Assembly: GCA_946402275.1 (NCBI GenBank) | Contig: CAMIVY010000005.1 | Location: forward strand, 91,780-155,779 | DNA length: 64,000 nucleotides | Direction of reading: 5' to 3' | From: an uncultured Prevotella sp. | Lineage (GTDB): Bacteria; Bacteroidota; Bacteroidia; Bacteroidales; Bacteroidaceae | Shown here: one piece after another, positions 8,731 to 15,002 of the stretch | How positions within the stretch are numbered: position 1 is the first letter of the stretch | Layout: the number at the start of each line of letters is the position of its first letter | Program-made: the position numbers and the translations under genes | Notes under the pieces: generated by a model | The model's database searches: none | Seen by the model: the letters and a program-made list of their open reading frames with translations, nothing else | What the model was told of the DNA's origin: nothing

Positions 8731-8985
8731 TTGAAACAAACTATTTACACCAAAGTTGACGATTTCTTGCGTGATGATGACTTCATCCGCTATGTTATAG
8801 ATTCCTGTTCGGAAAAAGAATCCTATTGGGCTTCTTACCTGCAGGCAGCTCCGCATATCCGTTCTGCATACCTAAAAGCATGTCACATTCTCAACCACTT
8901 GGACGATTGTGAGATACTGTCACCAGAAGAAGTGGAATGCCTCAGACAACGCATCATGCATTCCGCAAGCCTACACTTCAACTAA
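8731..8985 (+). CDS. Stand-alone FecR-type anti-sigma N-terminal domain
   Basis: An 84-residue protein starting at TTG; there is no in-frame ATG upstream before a stop at 8686, and the first internal Met is near the C-terminus, so TTG is the only workable start. The sequence DDFLRDDDFIRYVIDSCSEK, then YWASYLQAAPHIRSAYLKA and LSPEEVECLRQRI, matches the short N-terminal sigma-binding helical domain of FecR-like anti-sigma factors. The usual transmembrane helix and periplasmic FecR domain, some 200 more residues, are absent: the frame ends cleanly and nothing resembling them follows before sufS. It could be a remnant or a real cytoplasmic mini anti-sigma factor. It lies 62 bases after the sigma gene on the same strand. 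The family call is by eye. Confidence 0.6.
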   Translation: MKQTIYTKVDDFLRDDDFIRYVIDSCSEKESYWASYLQAAPHIRSAYLKACHILNHLDDCEILSPEEVECLRQRIMHSASLHFN

Positions 8986-8989
8986 AAAA

Positions 8990-9059
8990 ATCTGGCTGAC
9001 GCGGCGGGTACTTTTTACTAAAACATCTGGCTGACGCGGCGGATGCCATTCACCAAAAC
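8990..9059. repeat. 35-bp tandem duplication at the 3' end of sufS
   Basis: The 18-mer ATCTGGCTGACGCGGCGG occurs at 8990-9007 and again at 9025-9042, exactly 35 bp apart; the rest of the two 35-bp units is partly alike and both end in AAAAC or similar. One unit codes for the last residues of SufS and the other lies mainly after its stop codon. Confidence 0.75.
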
Positions 9060-10232
9060 ATCAATCTCCTCCTTTGTATTATAAAGGGCAAACGATGCCC
9101 TCACGGTGCCACTGATGCCCAAACGGTCCATCAAAGGCTGTGCGCAATGGTGTCCCGTACGAACAGCAATGCCCAAGCGGTCCAGAAGCGTTCCCATGTC
9201 CAGATGGTGAATATCACCTACGAGGAAAGAGACCACCGCATCCTTATGCTCTGCTTCACCAAATATGCGCATTCCGTCGATGGTCTTCAGCTGTTCCATG
9301 CAATAACGGGTCAGTTCCTGCTCGTGAGCCGTGATATTTTCGAGTCCAACAGAAGTGATATAGTCGATGGCAGTAGCAAGACCGTGAGTAGCCACATAGT
9401 CGGGAGTACCGGCCTCAAACTTAAAGGGCAGCCGCTCAAAAGTGGTCTTTTCCCACGTCACCTTATCAATCATTTCGCCGCCACCCTGATAAGGGGGTAA
9501 TTTCTCCAGCCACTCTTCTTTTCCATAAAGCACACCGATACCTGTCGGTCCGTACATCTTATGTCCGCTGAAAGCAAAGAAGTCACAATCCATCGCCTGC
9601 ACATCTACGCTGAAGTGTGGAGTGCTTTGGGCACCATCAACCAGCACGGGGATGTTGTGGGCATGAGCTGTCTTGATAATCTCCTCCACAGGATTCACCG
9701 TACCCAGTACATTGCTGACATGAGCCACACTGATGATTCTGGTTCTTTCCGAAATCAGCGATTCCAGCTGGTCCAAACACAATTCCCCCTCGTCGGTGAT
9801 GGGAATATGCTTTACGACGATTCCTCGTTTCATAGCCTGTAACTGCCACGAAACAATGTTGGAATGGTGCTCCATATCAGTAACTAGCACCTCGTCACCC
9901 TCCTTCATCTGACTCTCGCAGAACGACGATGCCACCAGATTGATAGCTTCCGTAGTGCCACGGGTAAAGACTATCTCCTCTGTTTTGCGGGCATTGATGA
10001 ATTTTCGTACTTTTTCACGGGCAGCCTCATGGAGGTCGGTAGCCTGCTGTGAGAGATAATGCACCCCGCGATGCACATTGGCATTCACGTTCAGGTATTC
10101 CTCACGCATGGCATCCAGCACGCAGAGCGGTTTCTGCGTGGTTGCCGCATTATCCAGATAAACCAGTGGCTTACCATATACCTCGCGGCTCAAAATCGGG
10201 AAATCCTGACGGACTTTATTGATATCGTACAT
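9018..10232 (-). CDS. sufS: Cysteine desulfurase SufS
   Basis: A 404-residue PLP-dependent enzyme that removes sulfur from cysteine for Fe-S cluster assembly. Visible family features are VYLDNAATTQKP near the N-terminus, the PLP lysine in FFAFSGHKMYGPTGIGVLYG (about residue 225) and the catalytic cysteine in RTGHHCAQPLM (about residue 360). The ATG at 10232 (MYDINKVRQDFPIL) is preferred; an upstream in-frame GTG at 10238 lies inside a heptamer repeat. The gene is last in the sufC-sufD-sufS series, after a 65-base gap holding two repeats. The last codons lie in a 35-bp tandem duplication. It converges on the mini anti-sigma gene. Confidence 0.95.
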   Translation of the reverse strand: MYDINKVRQDFPILSREVYGKPLVYLDNAATTQKPLCVLDAMREEYLNVNANVHRGVHYLSQQATDLHEAAREKVRKFINARKTEEIVFTRGTTEAINLVASSFCESQMKEGDEVLVTDMEHHSNIVSWQLQAMKRGIVVKHIPITDEGELCLDQLESLISERTRIISVAHVSNVLGTVNPVEEIIKTAHAHNIPVLVDGAQSTPHFSVDVQAMDCDFFAFSGHKMYGPTGIGVLYGKEEWLEKLPPYQGGGEMIDKVTWEKTTFERLPFKFEAGTPDYVATHGLATAIDYITSVGLENITAHEQELTRYCMEQLKTIDGMRIFGEAEHKDAVVSFLVGDIHHLDMGTLLDRLGIAVRTGHHCAQPLMDRLGISGTVRASFALYNTKEEIDVLVNGIRRVSQMF

Positions 10233-10235
10233 TTT

Positions 10236-10256
10236 CACTATTCACTATTCACTATT
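10236..10256. repeat. Heptamer array (3 units) just before sufS
   Basis: Three head-to-tail copies of CACTATT on the plus strand (AATAGTG on the coding strand). The array ends four bases before the sufS ATG, in the position of its ribosome-binding region. Confidence 0.85.
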
Positions 10257-10257
10257 C

Positions 10258-10292
10258 TTTGACCAAGGTCAAAGCGACCAGAGGTCGAGCGC
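10258..10292. repeat. Compound palindrome between sufD and sufS
   Basis: An inverted repeat TTTGACC-AA-GGTCAAA (10258-10273) abuts GCGACCAGAGGTCGAGCGC (10274-10292). The second part is found again at 21968-21986 and, shortened, at 61194-61208, always in the same orientation and near a start codon. Confidence 0.75.
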
Positions 10293-10297
10293 ACTTT

Positions 10298-11635
10298 TCA
10301 CTTACAAAGCTTACATCCTTCACACTTGCTCAACTCACCACGGAACCGTTTCTCCACCAGATAGTGCAGGCGGTCGCGCAGGGGTTCCAGTTCCATGTGG
10401 TCTATCACTTCGTTGATAAAGGCATTCTGCAACAGCAGACGGGCTTCTTTCCGGGAGATGCCTCGCTGCTGCATATAGAACAGGGCGGCATCGTTCAGCT
10501 GTCCCACCGTAGAGCCATGAGCGCATTTCACATCGTCGGCATATATCTCCAGCATGGGCTGGGTGTACATCCGGGCCTGCTTGGTGGCTGTCAGGTTCTG
10601 GTTGGTCATCTGCGACGTGGTTTTCTGCGCATCCTTCTTAACCAGCACCCGACCAGCGAAGGCTCCCGTAGCCTCATCGTCCAGCACATATTTATAGAGT
10701 TCGTTCGACGTGCAGTGTGACACATGATGCGTAATCAGCGTATTGTTATCGACATGTTGCTGCTTGTCGGCTATCACGCAACCGTTGCACGAGCATTCAG
10801 CCCCCTCGCCCACCAGGTCAAGGTTCAGCTTATTGCGCGTCACACCATTATGCAGCGTGATGATATTATGGTTCACACGACTGTTAGCCTGCTGCTCGAT
10901 ATAAACGTTGCTGACACGCGTGCTCTTGTTGTGAGTCTCCTCCAGACAGTAGAGGTCCAGCTTGGCATTCTCGCCCACATAGGCCTCAATGACCTGAGTA
11001 GCCAGGAAGCGGCGGTCGTCGGCAGCATGATCACAGAACAGGAACTTTACTTCCGCACCCTCTTCCACGATGATGAGCACCCGACGGTTCACCATCAAAT
11101 CGACATCCGAACGCAGGATATTGATAACCTGTATGGCACGATCCACCACCACATCCTTCGGCACATAGACGTAAAGCCCGTCCTGTGCCAGCATCGTGTT
11201 CAGGTCTGTCACGGCATCAGCATCCTTTGCTGCCAACCGGTTATAATATTCCGAAGTGGCAAACTCCTTGAGAGAGCCTAACACCACCCCTTCCGGCAGA
11301 TGGCTGCGGTGTTCTACAGGATAAAAGCCGTCGTTCACCACAAAGTACAACGAGGTCGAGAGGTTGGGGACGTCGCACTTGAACGCTTTGTAAGGGTCAA
11401 CGGGAATCTCCAGCCGGTTCAAGTTCAATCCATAGTCGGGCTCAAAAATCCTGGCTATGTCCGTATATTTATAGCGCTCCACCTTCCGCGTGGGGAAACC
11501 ACCCTGCTTGAACCGCTCGAAGGCAGCATCACGCTGGGCATTCATCACCTCCGACGAATGCTCGAAAATCATGCCTCGCGCCTGTTCGTAAAGCTCTATG
11601 TATTGCTTCTCGGAAGTCAATTTCTCACTTCTCAT
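10298..11635 (-). CDS. sufD: Fe-S cluster assembly protein SufD
   Basis: A 445-residue protein of the SufB/SufD family, which forms the scaffold with SufB and SufC. Family features include the beta-helix core (VSNVYIEQQANSRVNHNIITL, GEGAECSCNGCVIADKQQHV) and the C-terminal HGSTVGQLNDAALFYMQQRG, the SufB/D signature. The very C-terminus carries a Cys cluster (CEGCKLCK). The start codon and first residues (MRSEKLTSEK) come from a heptamer repeat array that also supplies the stop codon of sufC, three bases away. SufB, its normal partner, is not encoded in the window. Confidence 0.93.
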   Translation of the reverse strand: MRSEKLTSEKQYIELYEQARGMIFEHSSEVMNAQRDAAFERFKQGGFPTRKVERYKYTDIARIFEPDYGLNLNRLEIPVDPYKAFKCDVPNLSTSLYFVVNDGFYPVEHRSHLPEGVVLGSLKEFATSEYYNRLAAKDADAVTDLNTMLAQDGLYVYVPKDVVVDRAIQVINILRSDVDLMVNRRVLIIVEEGAEVKFLFCDHAADDRRFLATQVIEAYVGENAKLDLYCLEETHNKSTRVSNVYIEQQANSRVNHNIITLHNGVTRNKLNLDLVGEGAECSCNGCVIADKQQHVDNNTLITHHVSHCTSNELYKYVLDDEATGAFAGRVLVKKDAQKTTSQMTNQNLTATKQARMYTQPMLEIYADDVKCAHGSTVGQLNDAALFYMQQRGISRKEARLLLQNAFINEVIDHMELEPLRDRLHYLVEKRFRGELSKCEGCKLCK

Positions 11636-11648
11636 TTCTCATTTCTCA
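11621..11648. repeat. Heptamer array (4 units) spanning the sufC stop and sufD start
   Basis: Plus strand TTTCTCA, CTTCTCA, TTTCTCA, TTTCTCA. On the coding strand the TGAGAAA-type units contain both the sufC stop (TGA, 11641-11639) and the sufD ATG (11635-11633). Confidence 0.85.
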
Positions 11649-12400
11649 TTTAGGACGAAGTCCGCCTTTATCCAATCATAGCCACGCTCCTGAATCTGCT
11701 TAGCCAACTCAGGACCTGCCGTCTTCACTATCTGACCCTTATACAACACATGTACCACGTCGGGGCGAATCATCTCCAACAGGCGGTCGTAGTGAGTAAT
11801 GACGATGCACGATGTCTCGGGAGTCTTCAGTTTATTCACGCCCTCGGCCACGATGCGCATAGCATCGACATCCAGTCCAGAGTCCGTCTCGTCAAGTATG
11901 GACAACTTCGGTTCGAGCATAGCCATCTGGAAAATCTCGTTACGCTTCTTCTCACCACCACTGAATCCCTCGTTCACTGAACGACCAGCCAACTTATTAT
12001 CCAGTTCTACTATCTTCTGTTTCTCACGCATCAACTTGATGAAGTCACCGGCTTTCAGTTCGGGCAATCCCATATACTTGCGTTTCTCGTTGATGGCAGC
12101 CTTCATGAAGTTAGTCATCGAGACACCAGGGATTTCCACCGGATACTGGAACGAGAGGAAGAGTCCCTCGTGCGCCCTATCCTCAGGTTTCATCTCCAAT
12201 AGATTCTTTCCATTGAAGTATGCCTCGCCCTCCGTAACCTCATAGAGAGGATTGCCCACAAGCACAGCACTCAGCGTACTCTTTCCCGAACCATTAGGTC
12301 CCATAATGGCATGCGTCTCACCATCCTTGATGGTCAGATTGATACCCCTTAATATTTCTTTGTCGCCAATCCTGGCGTGCAGGTTTCTTACTTCCAGCAT
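11639..12400 (-). CDS. sufC: Fe-S cluster assembly ATPase SufC
   Basis: A 253-residue ABC-type ATPase that drives the SufBCD scaffold. The Walker A motif is GPNGSGKSTLSAVL (about residue 35), the signature is NEGFSGGEKKRNEI (about 145), Walker B is LSILDETDSGLDVDA and the switch His is in CIVITHYDR. Length is normal. The first 16 residues, MLEVRNLHARIGDKEI, are found a second time 850 bp upstream as a broken copy. The C-terminal NEK and stop lie in a heptamer array. Transcription probably starts at 13276-13307 and passes first through the 247-residue membrane protein gene. Confidence 0.95.
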   Translation of the reverse strand: MLEVRNLHARIGDKEILRGINLTIKDGETHAIMGPNGSGKSTLSAVLVGNPLYEVTEGEAYFNGKNLLEMKPEDRAHEGLFLSFQYPVEIPGVSMTNFMKAAINEKRKYMGLPELKAGDFIKLMREKQKIVELDNKLAGRSVNEGFSGGEKKRNEIFQMAMLEPKLSILDETDSGLDVDAMRIVAEGVNKLKTPETSCIVITHYDRLLEMIRPDVVHVLYKGQIVKTAGPELAKQIQERGYDWIKADFVLNEK

Positions 12401-12440
12401 TTTTATTTTCGTTTCTACTAATTGTACTTAATTACATTAT

Positions 12441-13184
12441 TCACTTCTTGGCATCCTCCAGCCGCATGAGCCGTTCCAGCATCTCTGCATCAATAGCCTT
12501 GGTGATACTGTCAGTCCTTGACTTGTCGAACAGCATCTCACGCTTCTTGGAGTAAGCATCCAGCTCTTCATCGCTGATGTCCATCATCTGCTTGCACACG
12601 TTCATCCGCTCTTTTGCATCGGCAAGATAATAACTGCCTATGCTTAGATGCGTCACAAAGTCCAGATCGCGGATGCCTTCGTAGGAACTGATGCCGGACT
12701 TCATGAACTCCTTTCGCAGCTTTTCCACCACTTCGTCACGGTACTTCTTGCGTATGTTGTAGATCTGCGACACATTCTCAGAGAAGAGGATATTGCCTAT
12801 GATATCAATGGTCTCGATGTTGGACGAGAAGATATTCTCCACCGATTCCGAGTATTGCATCTCGGGCACCATGGAGACAAACATAAAGGGATTCTGCTTC
12901 ATCAGCTCAGGATTCTCTATCACCTTCACCTGCTGTTCGAATCCGTTACGCAACAAACTGTCGACTGCCTCCATCTTTTCTATCGAGGAACTGATGTCGT
13001 AGAGGATCGTCATTACCATCTCATGCTTGGCGGCCTCCTTCTTGCGGCTGTCGAGCCATCCGGCAGTACCGAAAGTGAGTACTATCGAGATGGTGGTAGC
13101 CACCAGAGACAACAAGAACTGCTTTAGCATGGCGGTGCCACTGCCTGCCTTCAGCGATTTCGGGGTGTGCAACTTTACGTTCAT
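12441..13184 (-). CDS. Membrane-anchored helical protein of unknown function, inserted at the head of the suf genes
   Basis: A 247-residue protein not recognised with certainty. After a basic N-terminus (MNVKLHTPKSLKAGSGTAML) there is one transmembrane helix at about residues 22-45 (FLLSLVATTISIVLTFGTAG), then WLDSRKKEAAKHEMVMTILY and a long charged helical region rich in Glu, Lys and Met. The layout, one helix followed by W-x-x-xRK and a helical tail, recalls DUF6090 proteins, but this is only a resemblance. It lies between the suf promoter and sufC, next to a broken copy of the sufC start, which suggests that it was inserted into the suf operon. It has no known link to Fe-S assembly. Confidence 0.55.
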   Translation of the reverse strand: MNVKLHTPKSLKAGSGTAMLKQFLLSLVATTISIVLTFGTAGWLDSRKKEAAKHEMVMTILYDISSSIEKMEAVDSLLRNGFEQQVKVIENPELMKQNPFMFVSMVPEMQYSESVENIFSSNIETIDIIGNILFSENVSQIYNIRKKYRDEVVEKLRKEFMKSGISSYEGIRDLDFVTHLSIGSYYLADAKERMNVCKQMMDISDEELDAYSKKREMLFDKSRTDSITKAIDAEMLERLMRLEDAKK

Positions 13185-13195
13185 ACTGCTATTTG

Positions 13196-13252
13196 TTAAA
13201 GTGATATCTCTTTATCGCCAATCCTGGCATGCAAGTTTCTTACTTCTAACAT
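13196..13252 (-). pseudogene. Duplicated, broken 5' end of sufC
   Basis: An 18-codon frame reading MLEVRNLHARIGDKEI, then SL and a stop. The 16 leading residues equal those of intact sufC (12400-12353). The six base differences over these 48 bases are all synonymous. It directly follows the suf promoter. It may be a scar of insertion or recombination, or a leader peptide now. Confidence 0.8.
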
Positions 13253-13275
13253 ACAACTTTTTCTATTACTGCGTG

Positions 13276-13307
13276 CAAAGGTACAACTTTTACTTGAGAA
13301 AAGCAAA
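13276..13307 (-). promoter_or_regulatory. Promoter of the suf region
   Basis: Minus strand TTTG (13304-13307), 20 bases, TACCTTTG (13276-13283). The predicted start is about 20 bases upstream of the broken sufC start, suggesting that this was the original sufC promoter. Confidence 0.8.
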
Positions 13308-13326
13308 AATACCAGTTACGGATTCA

Positions 13327-14634
13327 TTACAGGAATGCATAGCGGCAGATGAACAGGACGGCGAGCAGGATGGTTGCCCAGTTCATGTTGTTACGCTCGT
13401 CCGTGTCCCTGAACGTGCCGGACAGCAGGTGTATCAAGACGTATGAGATGACACCCATCAGGATGCCGTCGGAGATGCTGTAGGTCAGCGGCATGAGCAC
13501 GATGCACACGAAGCAGGGGATGGCCGTTACGTAGTTGGAGAAATCGACCTTGCGGATGTCGTGCATCATCATCACGCCCACCAGGATGAGCGCTGCTGCC
13601 GTAGCCTGTGCCGGAATGGCAAGGAACAGCGGTGCGAAGAGCAATGCCACGGCAAAGCAGACGGCGGTGGTAAGGCTGGTCACGCCAGAGCGTCCGCCCA
13701 CATTCACACCCGAGGCACTCTCTACGTAGGTTGTCACCGTCGAGGTACCAAGCATAGCACCTACGGTTGTTCCGATGGCATCAGCCATAAAGGCCTGGTT
13801 CAGGTTCTTCACGTTGCCGTTGTCGTCAACCATACCTGCTCGGTTGGACACGCCAATCAACGTTCCAATCGTATCGAACATATCGATAAACAGGAAAGTG
13901 AGCACCACGACAACCATATCTACCGTGAAGATGTTGTGAAACTCAAACTGCAGGAAGATAGGGCTGATGGAGGGAGGTGCTGACATGATGCCCGAATAGT
14001 TCGTGACGCCCAGTGGAATGCCCACGAGGGTGGTCACCAGTATGCCGATGAGCAGTGAGCCCGTAACGCCCCTCACCAGCAGCGCCGCGGTCAGTATGAT
14101 GCCGAAGATGCTCAGCAGCACAGCCGTGTCGTGCAGGTTGCCCAGTGTGATGAACGTCGATTCCGACGAGGTGACGATACCCGCACCCTTCAGTCCCACA
14201 AAGGCGATGAAGAGTCCGATGCCAGGGCTGATGGCACGGCGCAAAATCAGCGGGATGGCGTTCACGATATGCTGGCGCAGACCTGTAACGGTCAGCAGGA
14301 TGAATATAATACCCTCAATCATGACGGCAGTCAGTGCGAACTGCCACGAATACCCCATGGTGAGCACGACGGTAAAGGCAAAGAAAGCGTTCAATCCCAT
14401 ACCTGGAGCCAGGGCGAAGGGCAGCTTGGCATAGACAGCCATCACCAGCGTGGCCACCACCGCCGAAATACACGTTGTGGTGAACACAGCGCCGGCGTCC
14501 ATACCCGTCACCGACAGGATGCTGGGATTGACAGCCAGGATGTAAGCCATCGTCAGGAAAGTGGTAATGCCACCAATCACCTCCTTGCGCAAAGTCATCG
14601 TGGAGGAATCGAATCCGAAAAGTTTCTCTAACAT
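13327..14634 (-). CDS. NCS2-family purine (guanine/hypoxanthine) permease
   Basis: A 435-residue inner-membrane transporter of the AzgA-like branch of the nucleobase:cation symporter 2 family. Visible features are TLRKEVIGGITTFLTMAYIL at the N-terminus, LAPGMGLNAFFAFTVVL, and SATTYVES-like VTTYVESASGVNVGGRSGVT, all typical of guanine/hypoxanthine permeases, with about 12 or more hydrophobic segments. The start at 14634 (MLEKLFGFDSS) is chosen because an in-frame ATG 60 bases upstream lies within the promoter itself. The substrate is inferred from family. It is a single gene with its own promoter; the 5'-nucleotidase gene upstream ends in a terminator, so any shared purine role would not be through one transcript. 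Confidence 0.88.
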   Translation of the reverse strand: MLEKLFGFDSSTMTLRKEVIGGITTFLTMAYILAVNPSILSVTGMDAGAVFTTTCISAVVATLVMAVYAKLPFALAPGMGLNAFFAFTVVLTMGYSWQFALTAVMIEGIIFILLTVTGLRQHIVNAIPLILRRAISPGIGLFIAFVGLKGAGIVTSSESTFITLGNLHDTAVLLSIFGIILTAALLVRGVTGSLLIGILVTTLVGIPLGVTNYSGIMSAPPSISPIFLQFEFHNIFTVDMVVVVLTFLFIDMFDTIGTLIGVSNRAGMVDDNGNVKNLNQAFMADAIGTTVGAMLGTSTVTTYVESASGVNVGGRSGVTSLTTAVCFAVALLFAPLFLAIPAQATAAALILVGVMMMHDIRKVDFSNYVTAIPCFVCIVLMPLTYSISDGILMGVISYVLIHLLSGTFRDTDERNNMNWATILLAVLFICRYAFL

Positions 14635-14663
14635 AGTTTTTTTTTTTGATTTATTTTTCCGCA

Positions 14664-14695
14664 CAAAGGTACAGACTTTTTTACTGTTTTCCAAA
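14664..14695 (-). promoter_or_regulatory. Promoter of the purine permease gene
   Basis: Minus strand TTTG (14692-14695), 20 bases, TACCTTTG (14664-14671), a full consensus match. The leader is about 25 bases and A-rich. It decides the start codon of the permease. Confidence 0.8.
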
Positions 14696-14759
14696 TAATC
14701 TGCCTTAATCTTCGCTATTTCTCTAGGACCATTGTCGTCGCAGAAGCTCCGCCGAGGAT

Positions 14760-14878
14760 GCGCTCAGTTGCTCAATCGGGTGCGCTCAGTTGTTCAATCG
14801 GGTGCGCTCAGTTGTTCAATCGGGTGCACTCAGTCGGTCAATCGGGTGCACTCAGTTACTCAATCGGGTGCACTCACC
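14760..14878. repeat. 22-bp tandem repeat, five full copies and a partial one
   Basis: Units start at 14760, 14782, 14804, 14826 and 14848, with a truncated sixth from 14870. Each reads about GCGCTCAGTTGTTCAATCGG plus GT; copies 1-3 start GCGC and later ones GCAC. The array lies between the permease promoter and the 5'-nucleotidase terminator. There are no spacers, so this is not a CRISPR. It could bind a protein or be a minisatellite. Confidence 0.9.
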
Positions 14879-14910
14879 CGGAAACTTCCATCATAGTGTT
14901 TTTTCATAAA

Positions 14911-14942
14911 AATCTCCCTGCACGTCGCAGTGCAGGGAGATT
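14911..14942 (-). terminator. Intrinsic terminator of the 5'-nucleotidase transcript
   Basis: A perfect 13-bp stem, AATCTCCCTGCAC (14911-14923) with GTGCAGGGAGATT (14930-14942), and a six-base loop. On the minus strand it is followed by TTTTATG and a later T run, 60 bases after the stop codon of the nucleotidase gene. Confidence 0.85.
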
Positions 14943-15002
14943 AACCTGTTATCATGTCACAGGGTGCACATCGGGTCGACCCGTGTGGCACGTAATAATT
15001 GT

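Larger units (their letters stand above)
14635..15002. other. Gene-free stretch: promoter, 22-bp array, terminator
   Basis: The 368 bases hold the permease promoter, the 22-bp tandem array and the terminator listed separately. About 60 bases on either side of the array (14700-14759 and 14943-15002) show nothing I can interpret. An open frame across the array on the plus strand is a by-product of the repeat. Confidence 0.7.

Noticed and set aside
13327..14694. Longer start for the purine permease at 14694
   Set aside because: That ATG lies inside the promoter's upstream box, so it cannot be on the transcript; the ATG at 14634 matches the family start.
14760..14878. Possible CRISPR array
   Set aside because: The units abut directly without unique spacers and no cas gene is present.
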